Shown here piece after piece: positions 52,863-61,421 of a stretch of 64,000 nt of DNA. The first letter of the stretch is position 1; each line of letters opens with the position of its first letter. The notes beneath the pieces are model-generated. The model saw nothing but the letters and a program-made list of their open reading frames with translations, searched no databases and was not told where the DNA came from. Source of the stretch: Sodalis praecaptivus (GTDB lineage: Bacteria; Pseudomonadota; Gammaproteobacteria; Enterobacterales; Enterobacteriaceae). The stretch lies in NCBI RefSeq assembly GCF_000517425.1, contig NZ_CP006569.1, forward strand, positions 2,170,001 to 2,234,000. Direction: 5' to 3'. The position numbers and the translations under genes were made by a program.

Positions 52863-55637
52863 ATGACGATGACAGACAAAACACTATCCCGACATGATGC
52901 CGGGCGCGGTCGGACTGTGCCGTTTTTCCTGTCGCCGCTGGCGGCGGCCCTCACCCTGATGATATCGGCGCCCGCCGCGGCCGAGCTGTACTTTGCTCCC
53001 GAACTGATAGCGGGCGGCGCACAGGACGTGGCCGACCTGTCCCGGTTCACACAGGCGGGTCGTCAGCCGGCCGGGACCTACGATGTCGAGATTTACCTGA
53101 ACAACCGGTTTGTGGTGCAGCGGCCGGTGACCTTTAGCGTCGCTGACGGTGAGGCGCATAACACGGCGGCCGCGGCCGCCAGCGCACAGGGCCAAACGGC
53201 CCCACAAAGCACCCACGGCGACAACAGGGTCGGTAAAGGGGGGGACGAAGAAGCTTCTCCATCGGCGGAAAAAGATCGCGAAAACAATGGCGCGCCCGCC
53301 GTGCGCGACATTCATGACGACACCGGCCTGATGGCCTGCCTGAACAAAAAAGCGTTGCGGGACCTGGGGGTGAGCATCAACGCCTTCCCGGCCCTGGCCG
53401 CCGTGGCAGACGACGCCTGCGTGTCGCCGGGTCGCTATATCCCTCAGGCCTACACCGCGTTTGATTTTCAGAAAATGCGTCTGGATATCAGTATTCCCCA
53501 GGCGGCGCTGCAAAGCCGCCCGCGCGGCTGGATCCCCCCTGAACAGTGGGACGAAGGCGTCAACGCCGCGCTGCTCAGCTACCGCTTTAGCGGCAGCGAC
53601 AATAAAGGCCGCTATTCGGACAGCCGCAACCATTATCTGAGCCTGACCAGCGGTTTGAACCTCGGCGCCTGGCGCCTGCGCGATAACAGCACCTGGCGCG
53701 ATTACAGCAGCCGCTACGGCCATGAACGCCGCTGGCAACATTTGAATACCTACGCCCGGCGCACGGTGGTGCCGTGGCAAAGCGAACTGACGTTGGGCGA
53801 CAGCACCACCAACGGCCAGGTGTTTGACGCAGTGGGTTATCGCGGCGTCCAACTGGCCAGCGATGACAGCATGCTGCCGGACACCCGGCGCGGTTTCGCG
53901 CCGGTGATTAAAGGCACGGCGCAGGGCAATGCCCAGGTCAGCATCCGCCAGAACGGCCATGTCATTTACCAGACCTTTGTGCCGCCCGGCGCCTTTACCA
54001 TCGACGACCTGTATCCGGTGTCGTCCGGCGGCGACCTGGTCGTGACGGTCACCGAGGCCGACGGCGGCACGCAGGTGTTTACCGTGCCCTATTCGTCGGT
54101 GCCGATGCTGCAGCGCGAAGGGGTGGTGAAGTATGGCGTGACGGCGGGCCATTACCGCAACAGCAGCGACCGCTACACCGACCCGGCCTTTGCTCAGGCG
54201 TCGGTACTGTGGGGGCTGCCGCACAACCTGACCACCTATGGCGGCGTGCAGTTGAGCGACAACTACCGCGCCGCGGCGCTGGGCGCCGGCATCAACCTGG
54301 GGGCATGGGGGGCGCTGTCGGCGGACGTGACCCAGGCCAACAGCACCTTGGCGGACGGCAGCGACCATCAGGGGCAATCGCTGCGCTTCCTCTACGGCCG
54401 TTCGCTCAATCAGCTGGGCACCACCTTCCAACTGGCCGGTTATCGCTACTCGACGCAGGGGTTCCATACCCTGGACGAGACGGCGCTGAAAGGGATGCGC
54501 GGCTGGCTGACCGACGGCCAGGAGGTGGACGCCGAGGGGCGTCCGGTGAAACGGCCTTATACCGACTACTACAACCTGTACAACAACAAGCGCGAGCGTT
54601 TGCAGGTCAATATCTCGCAGCGCCTGGGCAGTCTGGGATCGCTGTATCTGAGCGGCACGCATCAGACCTACTGGAGCGGGACCGACGCCAGCGATTCGCT
54701 GCAGGCGGGCTTCAGCGGCACGGTGGGGAAGGTGAGTTACACCCTGTCGCACAGCTATACGCGGGTCAACGGCCAGCCGCATGCCGATCAGACCACCTGG
54801 CTGTCGCTGTCGGTGCCGCTGGACGCCTGGCTGTCCCCCGGCGACATCACCGACCGCCGTCATCCGCTGTGGGCCACCGCCAGCATGGGCCGCGACGCCG
54901 ACGGCAGGTTGACGCAGCAGACCGGCCTGAGCGGTACGGCGCTGGCGGAGAATAACCTGAGCTGGAGCGTGGCGCAGGGCTACGGTCGTGACGCGGGCGG
55001 CAGCGGCAACGCCAGCGTGAACTACCAGGGCACCTACGGTAATACCAGCGCGGGCTACAGCTACAACCGCAACTACCGCCAGGTGAACTACGGCGCGGCG
55101 GGCGGCGCGGTGCTGCACGGCGGCGGCCTGACGCTGGGACAGCCGCTCGGCGACACCAATGTGCTGGTCGCCGCGCCGGGGGCCGCCGGGGTGCCGGTGG
55201 AAAACGGCAACGGGATACGCACCGACTGGCGCGGCTACACGGTGGTGCCCTATGCCAGCGTGTACCGCCAGAACCGGGTGGCGCTGGACAGCAGCCAACT
55301 GGATGACTACACGGAAATCGACAACACCGTCACCCGGGTGGTACCGACGCGCGGGGCGCTGGTGAAAGCGAACTTCAAGGCGCGCAGCGGGGCGCGGGCG
55401 CTGCTGACGCTGACGCGCGGCGGCCGGCCGCTGCCGTTCGGCGCCACGGTGTCCAGCGGCGACAACAGCGGCATCGTCGGCGACGACGGACAGGTGTATC
55501 TGTCCGGCCTGCCGAATGCAGGGGTGCTAACTGCGCAATGGGGCGCGCAGCCGGACCAGCAGTGCAAGGTGCACTACCGGCTTCCGGAAACGAACCCGCA
55601 GACGCCGGTGATACAGATGGCGGCGCGCTGCGAGTAA
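52863..55637 (+). CDS. Fimbrial outer-membrane usher (PapC/FimD family)
   Basis: A 924-residue usher that forms the outer-membrane pore and assembles the pilus. Signal peptide ends near PAAAA; then the N-terminal domain (ELYFAPELIAGGAQDVADLSRF, GTYDVEIYLNN), the 24-strand barrel with plug (GTAQGNAQVSIRQNGHVIYQ, VPPGAFTIDDLYPVSSGGDL), and C-terminal domains (TRVVPTRGALVKANFKARSG, PFGATVSSGDNSGIVGDDGQVYLSG). Unusual: about 55 low-complexity Ala/Gln/Ser/Glu residues (AAAAASAQGQTAPQSTHGDN and on) are inserted in the N-terminal domain between VTFSVADGE and DDTGLMACLN. Several ATGs are possible; 52863 gives a standard signal peptide. GC-rich, hence the long antisense frames. Confidence 0.93.
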   Translation: MTMTDKTLSRHDAGRGRTVPFFLSPLAAALTLMISAPAAAELYFAPELIAGGAQDVADLSRFTQAGRQPAGTYDVEIYLNNRFVVQRPVTFSVADGEAHNTAAAAASAQGQTAPQSTHGDNRVGKGGDEEASPSAEKDRENNGAPAVRDIHDDTGLMACLNKKALRDLGVSINAFPALAAVADDACVSPGRYIPQAYTAFDFQKMRLDISIPQAALQSRPRGWIPPEQWDEGVNAALLSYRFSGSDNKGRYSDSRNHYLSLTSGLNLGAWRLRDNSTWRDYSSRYGHERRWQHLNTYARRTVVPWQSELTLGDSTTNGQVFDAVGYRGVQLASDDSMLPDTRRGFAPVIKGTAQGNAQVSIRQNGHVIYQTFVPPGAFTIDDLYPVSSGGDLVVTVTEADGGTQVFTVPYSSVPMLQREGVVKYGVTAGHYRNSSDRYTDPAFAQASVLWGLPHNLTTYGGVQLSDNYRAAALGAGINLGAWGALSADVTQANSTLADGSDHQGQSLRFLYGRSLNQLGTTFQLAGYRYSTQGFHTLDETALKGMRGWLTDGQEVDAEGRPVKRPYTDYYNLYNNKRERLQVNISQRLGSLGSLYLSGTHQTYWSGTDASDSLQAGFSGTVGKVSYTLSHSYTRVNGQPHADQTTWLSLSVPLDAWLSPGDITDRRHPLWATASMGRDADGRLTQQTGLSGTALAENNLSWSVAQGYGRDAGGSGNASVNYQGTYGNTSAGYSYNRNYRQVNYGAAGGAVLHGGGLTLGQPLGDTNVLVAAPGAAGVPVENGNGIRTDWRGYTVVPYASVYRQNRVALDSSQLDDYTEIDNTVTRVVPTRGALVKANFKARSGARALLTLTRGGRPLPFGATVSSGDNSGIVGDDGQVYLSGLPNAGVLTAQWGAQPDQQCKVHYRLPETNPQTPVIQMAARCE

Positions 55638-55642
55638 TACGG

Positions 55643-55851
55643 CGCCGGCATCGTCGGCGAACGCGCCGGCATCATCGACGAACGCGCCGGCAGCATCGGC
55701 GAACGCCCGGAAGCATCGGCGAACGCGCCGGCAGCATCGGCACGCGTCAGCAACTCAGGAGAATGCACCAGCAACATCAATGCACGCGCTAGCAACTCAG
55801 GAGAATGCACCAGCAACATCGTCGAATGCACTAGCAACATGGCGTGAGACG
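55643..55851. repeat. 21-bp tandem repeat array between usher and pilin genes, ten copies
   Basis: Ten degenerate 21-base units (one of 20) run from just after the usher stop. The first five resemble CGCCGGCATCGTCGGCGAACG; the last five alternate between CAGCAACTCAGGAGAATGCA-type and CAGCAACATC-type units, giving a 42-base superperiod. The period is a multiple of three, so both strands show seven-residue repeats (for example MLLVHSP on the minus strand). No start site supports translation. The last bases before the pilin gene (55883-55925) hold short hairpins such as GGTGC-TTA-GCACC. Confidence 0.9.
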
Positions 55852-55947
55852 GGAAGACGGCATTACGCCGACACACATTCTAAACCGGGTGCTTAGCACC
55901 CAACTAACCGGGTGCAGGGCACCTAACTTAATAAAAGGAAATGAAAC

Positions 55948-56502
55948 ATGTCATTGATTGTACGTAAAAACACCCTGGGCCTGATTATCGGCTCACTGCT
56001 GGCCACCACCGGCCTGGCGCACGCCGCAGATACGGCCCAAATCGATATCACCGCCACGGTAGAAGCGAATACCTGCACGCTGGAGAGTGGCAGCAAACAA
56101 CAGGGTGTCGACCTGGGCCACGTCGCCATCGATAAACTGAAAGCGGGCACGACGCCGGAGAAAGCATTCTCGTTGCAGCTGACCGGGTGCAGCGATTCCG
56201 CCAGCAAGGTCATTGTGACCTCGACCTCAGAGGCCGCCGCCGAAGGGTCGGACGCCTTCAAAGTCACCGACGCCGCATCCGAGACCGACGCCAAGGGCGT
56301 GGGCGTGAAGATTATGGGCGGGGACGATACCAAAACCACGCTGGTCCCGGGGGGGGAAGGTGTGGAGTATAACCTTGACCTGACGGGGGGTAACGACATT
56401 CCCCTGGACTTCACCGCGCAGTTGGTCACGGTGGGTGACGTCAACGCGGTGTCGGCCGGTGCGGTCAACGGGGCGGTAACGCTGAACCTGGAATACCAGT
56501 AA
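55948..56502 (+). CDS. Fimbrial major subunit (pilin, FimA-like)
   Basis: A 184-residue secreted pilin. Signal peptide MSLIVRKNTLGLIIGSLLAT to AHA. Mature chain opens with ADTAQIDITATVEANTCTLE, where ITATV is the donor strand and the first Cys pairs with the Cys of LTGCSDSASK; it ends LNLEYQ with the penultimate Tyr typical of chaperone-usher subunits. AAGGAAATGAAAC precedes the ATG. The repeats and hairpins just upstream may set its expression apart from the usher. Likely the shaft subunit because of its standard FimA length. Confidence 0.92.
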   Translation: MSLIVRKNTLGLIIGSLLATTGLAHAADTAQIDITATVEANTCTLESGSKQQGVDLGHVAIDKLKAGTTPEKAFSLQLTGCSDSASKVIVTSTSEAAAEGSDAFKVTDAASETDAKGVGVKIMGGDDTKTTLVPGGEGVEYNLDLTGGNDIPLDFTAQLVTVGDVNAVSAGAVNGAVTLNLEYQ

Positions 56503-56650
56503 GACAACGGCAAGCACTCACAGGGAAGTGAGTTGGCGGCCCAGGGTCACGGTGGTGAACGCGCAAGAGCGGCACGGATGGGTCCGACCGCTCTGATGCA
56601 CGCTCAGCGCGGATTATCAGGCAGTATTTGCAAAACGGGATGTGAAGAGC

Positions 56651-57550
56651 ATGTATAGCATCGGTCAACACCCCGCTGGCGGGCGGGCAAAACATCTTCT
56701 GGCGGCGGCCATCGGTATTATCTGCTGCTGCCAGCCCGGTCTTGCCATGACCATAGATGCTTCGGCGGTAGTGGAGGTGCCCGTACCCGATTTACAACTG
56801 TGGGCTAAGGGCGGTTACCCGACCACCGACAGCCACACCGGCTTCACGCGTATGATGCTGATCCCAAACGGCAGCAACCCCGGGGTCGGCGGATACGCGA
56901 ACGTAGTCGTCACCACCAACCAGGGCTCGTTCAGCGTTAGGCTCCCCCTGTGCCAGGACGCAGATCAATGGGCATGCTGGGATAATCCCAGTTATTGGGT
57001 GGACGTGCCCGCCTTTGACGGCCAGTCCGTAACGGGAGGAGACAACCCGGTGATCACCGGGTTTACGGTAAGCGGCTCTCTGCAAAATCTGACGGGGAAA
57101 GCGCTGTCGATGATGGTGAAATTACAGGTATCGGATAATAACGGTTGGGGGAGCTCGGCGAATGGTTTTTCTACGATAGGCCATGCCACACTTCCCGCAG
57201 CGCCGGTTTGCTCCGTGGACGTCAATCCCACCGCCACCTTCGGCCCGCTGGGAACAGGCCAAACGGCAGCGCCAATACAGATTACCTCCAACTCGGTTGG
57301 CGACGGCCATATCACCTTTACACCCGATGCCCATGATGACAACGGCGGGCTTCTCCAGAACGACCACGGCAACACCCTCAGCTATGGGGTGGTGAATTCA
57401 GCGTCCAGCGTTGCCGACTGGCAGGCCGCTGAAGCCCGGTGGCGGGGTGACCAGAGCGATGATTATGCCGTCGAGCTGGATAAGATCCCCTCCACGGCCC
57501 AGCCCGGGGCCTATAGCGGAAGGCTGCAAGTGACGCTGGCATGCGACTAG
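56651..57550 (+). CDS. Fimbrial two-domain minor subunit, putative tip adhesin A
   Basis: A 299-residue secreted protein with signal peptide to about residue 32 (AAAIGIICCCQPGLA). Two domains are likely: an N-terminal receptor-type region (residues 33-175, PVPDLQLWAKGGYPTTDSHT, CQDADQWACWDNPSYW) and a C-terminal pilin-type region opening with PVCSVDVNPTATFGPLGTGQ and ending LQVTLACD. The C-terminal half is clearly related to that of the next gene. ATG at 56651 preferred to a GTG at 56642. A tip adhesin role is inferred from domain count and its place after the pilin gene. It follows the pilin by 148 bases. Confidence 0.78.
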   Translation: MYSIGQHPAGGRAKHLLAAAIGIICCCQPGLAMTIDASAVVEVPVPDLQLWAKGGYPTTDSHTGFTRMMLIPNGSNPGVGGYANVVVTTNQGSFSVRLPLCQDADQWACWDNPSYWVDVPAFDGQSVTGGDNPVITGFTVSGSLQNLTGKALSMMVKLQVSDNNGWGSSANGFSTIGHATLPAAPVCSVDVNPTATFGPLGTGQTAAPIQITSNSVGDGHITFTPDAHDDNGGLLQNDHGNTLSYGVVNSASSVADWQAAEARWRGDQSDDYAVELDKIPSTAQPGAYSGRLQVTLACD

Positions 57551-57666
57551 CGCTCAAAGCGGTGCGCCCGCGGCACCGGCCTGCGCCCGCCGGCGGAAAT
57601 TCGTGAGGAACGAGATTGTTATGACCCCGCAATAATTATGCAAAAATAAAATCAAGGTACTCTGTC

Positions 57667-58440
57667 ATGCAAAAAAGCAAATCTCTTTTCCTTTCTATGG
57701 CGTCTATCATTGTGCTTATCGCGACGCCGAGCAGCGGGTTCGCGACGACAATATCCAGTTTATCAGGTCATGTTTATGAAAATACGCAACCGTTGGAAAC
57801 CTGGTTTTACCCTACTTCATTTGAGGTCACCCACACGGCTGAGACCACAGACGCTTGTCTTATCTTAAAGACATCGGCAATTACTGAGAGCAATAGCGTC
57901 GCCGGTATTGTTGAAGGTGATGGAACGATAGAAATCACGGATACAGTACATATCAATTGGAAAATAAAATTATCAGCGACAGTCGATCCTTTAGCCTGTC
58001 CCGGCGTTAGAGAGTGGAAAGGAAGCGTTACCGCAACCTTGATAAGACCCGACGATGCCGGTGGCGCGACAGGCCGCAAACCCATCACTATAGAGTATGA
58101 TCTTACCCCTACAAGCTGCGCGGTGGATGTGGTTTCTCACATCGATTTTCCGAAAATAAGTCGAGTGGGGACCATTCAAGACGTCAATATAACCTCAGGC
58201 GCTGAGGGTGAAGGAACCTTAACTTTTGAACCAAGCTTGAAACACACTAACGGCGGTTGGCTGCAAAATGGCGATAGCCACATAGTTTATAACGTTACCA
58301 ACACCGACTACGATGTCGCCGCGTACAAATGGACCGGCGATTTGCAATCGGAGCACGCTTTGCACCTATCCGGGGTAACCTCTGCCACGCCAGCGGGGAC
58401 CTATGAGGGGGCGATGACCGTGACCGTCGCCTGTGATTAA
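57667..58440 (+). CDS. Fimbrial two-domain minor subunit, putative tip adhesin B
   Basis: A 257-residue secreted protein, signal peptide MQKSKSLFLSMASIIVLIAT to GFA. Its C-terminal half (PTSCAVDVVSHIDFPKISRV, GEGTLTFEPSLKHTNGGWLQ, PAGTYEGAMTVTVACD) aligns with adhesin A over Cys-x-Val-Asp-Val, G-x-L/I-T-F, NGG-x-LQN, Y-x-V-x-N and the final VACD/LACD. The N-terminal half differs (SSLSGHVYENTQPLETWFYP), so the two probably bind different receptors. The gene is AT-richer than adhesin A. Weak ribosome site (AAGGTAC). Last gene of the fimbrial cluster. Confidence 0.78.
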   Translation: MQKSKSLFLSMASIIVLIATPSSGFATTISSLSGHVYENTQPLETWFYPTSFEVTHTAETTDACLILKTSAITESNSVAGIVEGDGTIEITDTVHINWKIKLSATVDPLACPGVREWKGSVTATLIRPDDAGGATGRKPITIEYDLTPTSCAVDVVSHIDFPKISRVGTIQDVNITSGAEGEGTLTFEPSLKHTNGGWLQNGDSHIVYNVTNTDYDVAAYKWTGDLQSEHALHLSGVTSATPAGTYEGAMTVTVACD

Positions 58441-58918
58441 CAAACCGCGTGGCTAGGGACTCGGGGGCGCCTTGGCGGGTAACCGAGAGCCGCGCCGCGC
58501 AGGCGCTGACTGGAAGCGACGATTCCGCCTGCACCCTGGCCAACGGGAGACCGGCGTGAGCCCCGACTGAGCGCAACGCGCCCTGAAGCGGTATTGCGCC
58601 TGCTGTTTGGCGCACAGGCCCCACATCCCCCGCAGTGTGATAAACCTCTCTCTCTATTGTTCTGCAACACAAAAATTTCTGTACAACTGCCCAGTTTTTC
58701 GTGTTTGGGCACATAGGTTATTTTATCGACAAGTCTTAGAATACTCCCCAATACAAATAAGCTAGCAATAAGGAAATCATTATTGGTTTTAAGTTTTTTT
58801 AAAAAATAATATTAGCACAACGTAACTATAACTTCATTGATAAGTGCATATCCCGCCAGAATGGGTTTTGCATTAGCACTCTATTGTCGATAACGTATAA
58901 AGTATAAGAGGTCTCATT
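58441..58918. promoter_or_regulatory. Intergenic region ahead of the glycerate operon
   Basis: 478 bases. The left half is GC-rich without recognised content; the right half (from about 58640) is AT-rich with a long T/A tract (near 58790-58812) and probably contains the permease promoter. No specific operator could be named, though CdaR control from the downstream gene is likely. Confidence 0.4.
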
Positions 58919-60232
58919 ATGCATACCATAGAACCCTTGGCATGGTACGGAGCATTAATCGGTCTTTTTATTGCCATTGCGCTTATTTTAAAAAAAATTA
59001 ACCCCGTTTATTCACTCTTCCTCGGCGCTATTCTCGGTGCTGTCATCGGTGGCGGCAATCTAGAACAGACCATCGGTCTGCTAACGTCGGGCACGCAGAG
59101 TGTTATGGGCACGGTAATTCGCGTGCTGGCGGCAGGAGTACTGGCAGGGGTGATGATGGAATCAGGCGCGGCGGAAACCATCGCTCAGGCCATCGTAAAG
59201 AAGATGGGAGAGAGCAAAGCCATTCTGGCCTTAGCGCTGGCCACCATGATTATTACCGCCGTTGGGGTATTTATCCCGGTCGCCGTATTAATTGTTGCCC
59301 CCATTGCGCTGTCGGTGGGTAATAAAATGGGCATTTCCAAACTGGCGTTATTACTGGCGCTTTCCGGTGGCGGTAAAGCGGGCAATATTATTTCACCTAA
59401 TCCCAACACCATTGCCGCCGCGAATGGCTTCCATCTGAATTTAAGCGACGTGATGATTGCCGGTTTTATTCCTGCGGTATTTGGTCTAATCATGACGGTT
59501 ATCGTTGCTTCCATGCTAAAAAATAAAGGCTTCAGAGTAAGCAGCGATGAGGCGGCGGCCGCTTACGGTACGCAAAGTGCCAAAAACGAAAAAACCTATC
59601 CAACCTTGGGCAAAGCCATCGTCGCTCCCGCGGTGGCCGTTATCCTGCTGATGATCAATCCGATCGGTTCTATTTTCCATCTAAGCGCTCTAACGGCATT
59701 CAAACTGGACGCGATGTATGTCCTGCCGATCGCCGGTATCGTCGGGCTGATTACCATGGGGCAAAAGCACAAAGTCATTGCTTATACCGCCTCGGGGCTG
59801 GAGAAGATGACCGCCACCGTGCTCATTCTTATCGGCGCTGGCGCGATTGCGGGTTTGATTGCCGCGTCCGATCTCTCCACGCAGGTAGTACAACTTATTC
59901 ATATCATGGGCATTTCCGGAACTTTCCTGGCGCCCATCTCCGGCATTTTGATGGCGGCGGCCACGGCCTCGACGTCAACCGGAACGATATTGGCGACCGG
60001 TACCTTCGGTCACGCCATTGCCACTATTGGCATTGCGCCCATCGCCTCAGCCGTCATGGTGCATACCGGGGCGACGGTCATCGACTCCTTGCCGCAAGGC
60101 AATTATTTCCACGTAACGGCTCAGAGTATGAACATGTCGATCAGACAACGTATGGGCCTGCTGCCCTATGAAGCGATGGTCGGCGGCACCATGACCCTGG
60201 TCGCGACCGTGCTGTACGGCTTTATTCTCTAG
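58919..60232 (+). CDS. GntP-family permease, likely D-glycerate transporter
   Basis: A 437-residue inner-membrane permease of the gluconate:H+ symporter family, about twelve to fourteen helices. Seen: LILKKINPVYSLFLGAILGA, LAAGVLAGVMMESGAAETIA, LALSGGGKAGNIISPNPNTI with the family-typical SPNPNT, and ATASTSTGTILATGTFGHAI near the C-terminus. Its place directly before glycerate kinase (15 bases) argues for glycerate or a related hydroxy acid rather than gluconate. AAGAGG lies upstream of the ATG. Confidence 0.88.
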   Translation: MHTIEPLAWYGALIGLFIAIALILKKINPVYSLFLGAILGAVIGGGNLEQTIGLLTSGTQSVMGTVIRVLAAGVLAGVMMESGAAETIAQAIVKKMGESKAILALALATMIITAVGVFIPVAVLIVAPIALSVGNKMGISKLALLLALSGGGKAGNIISPNPNTIAAANGFHLNLSDVMIAGFIPAVFGLIMTVIVASMLKNKGFRVSSDEAAAAYGTQSAKNEKTYPTLGKAIVAPAVAVILLMINPIGSIFHLSALTAFKLDAMYVLPIAGIVGLITMGQKHKVIAYTASGLEKMTATVLILIGAGAIAGLIAASDLSTQVVQLIHIMGISGTFLAPISGILMAAATASTSTGTILATGTFGHAIATIGIAPIASAVMVHTGATVIDSLPQGNYFHVTAQSMNMSIRQRMGLLPYEAMVGGTMTLVATVLYGFIL

Positions 60233-60247
60233 TAGAAGGCAACCCCA

Positions 60248-61396
60248 ATGAAGAAAGCGACATTTGTATTAGCGCCTGACTCCTTTAAGGAAAGTATGAC
60301 GGCGAAAGAAGTATGCACCGCAATGGAGAAAGGCCTGCGTAAGGTGTTTCCAGAAGCGAACTTTGTTCATGTTCCCATGGCTGACGGCGGCGAAGGCACC
60401 ACTCAGTCGCTGATTGATGCCACCAACGGCCGTCTTAATGCATTAAACGTAACCGGACCCTTGGGAGAAATGGTCCAAGCCAGCTATGGCATTATGGGGA
60501 ATGGCGACATTGCCGTGATTGAGATGGCCTCAGCCAGCGGTATTCAATGGGTCAATAGGGATTCAAAAAACCCGCTTATTACCACGACCTATGGTACCGG
60601 CGAACTGATTCGCGCCTGTTTGGATAAAGGCATTAAGAAAATCATTCTGGGCATTGGCGGTAGTGCGACCAATGATGGCGGGGCGGGTATGGCGCAAGCG
60701 CTGGGCGTGCGTTTTTATGACGAAGCGGGCAACATCTTGCCCCGCGGTGGGGGCGCCTTGGGGCGCTTGCAACATATCGATCTTACCGGGTTGGATAGCC
60801 GCCTGGCGCAGGTGGATATACAGGTCGCTTGTGATGTGACCAATCCTTTATGCGGTGAACAGGGGGCCTCCGCGATTTTTGGCCCGCAGAAAGGCGCAAC
60901 GCCGGATATGGTGGCACGGCTGGATGCCAATCTAGCGCACTTTGCCGCGGTTATCCGCCACCAATTGGGCAAAGACGTTGCCAATGTGCCGGGTGCAGGC
61001 GCAGCGGGGGGATTAGGGGCGGGATTGATGGCCTTTACCCACTGCACGTTGCGCAAAGGCATTGATATCGTGGTTGAATTTAGCGGATTGCGCAACAAGT
61101 TGGTGGGAGCGGATTTCTGTTTCACCGGCGAAGGGCGTATCGACTATCAAACCAAATTCGGTAAAACCCCTTACGGCGTCGCCAGGACCGCCAAAGCGCA
61201 AGGCGTTCCGGTGATCGCCGTATCCGGCTGCGTTGGAGATGGGGTTGATGCGCTCTACGGGGAAGGTATCGACACCATCTTTGGCATTATCCCCCGCGCT
61301 GACACTATTGAGGCTCTATTGAAAGACGGGCCGATCAATATGGAGCGGGCGTGTGAAAATATCGGCAGGCTGCTAAAAAAAGCCGCGGCATGTTAA
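60248..61396 (+). CDS. Glycerate kinase (GarK/GlxK family)
   Basis: A 382-residue kinase that phosphorylates D-glycerate, giving 2-phosphoglycerate in the GarK/GlxK type I class. It opens FVLAPDSFKESMTAKEVCTAMEKG and has MADGGEGTTQSLIDA, LGIGGSATNDGGAGMAQALG, the CDVTNPLCGEQGAS loop and PGAGAAGGLGAGLMAF, all hallmarks of this family; length is right (E. coli GarK and GlxK 381). Second gene of the operon between permease and pyruvate kinase. It makes the entry compound for lower glycolysis. Confidence 0.94.
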   Translation: MKKATFVLAPDSFKESMTAKEVCTAMEKGLRKVFPEANFVHVPMADGGEGTTQSLIDATNGRLNALNVTGPLGEMVQASYGIMGNGDIAVIEMASASGIQWVNRDSKNPLITTTYGTGELIRACLDKGIKKIILGIGGSATNDGGAGMAQALGVRFYDEAGNILPRGGGALGRLQHIDLTGLDSRLAQVDIQVACDVTNPLCGEQGASAIFGPQKGATPDMVARLDANLAHFAAVIRHQLGKDVANVPGAGAAGGLGAGLMAFTHCTLRKGIDIVVEFSGLRNKLVGADFCFTGEGRIDYQTKFGKTPYGVARTAKAQGVPVIAVSGCVGDGVDALYGEGIDTIFGIIPRADTIEALLKDGPINMERACENIGRLLKKAAAC

Positions 61397-61421
61397 TAGC
61401 GTCGTTTAAAAGGTGAAGAGT

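Noticed and set aside
52884-55298. 804-codon open frame on the minus strand inside the usher gene
   Set aside because: It is the mirror of a GC-rich, strongly coding plus-strand gene. The translation is His/Arg/Ala-rich without domains, and no ribosome site or promoter supports it.
55574-55876. 100-codon minus-strand frame with repeated MLLVHSP motif
   Set aside because: It is the translation of the 21-bp repeat array. No start site, and it runs against the operon.
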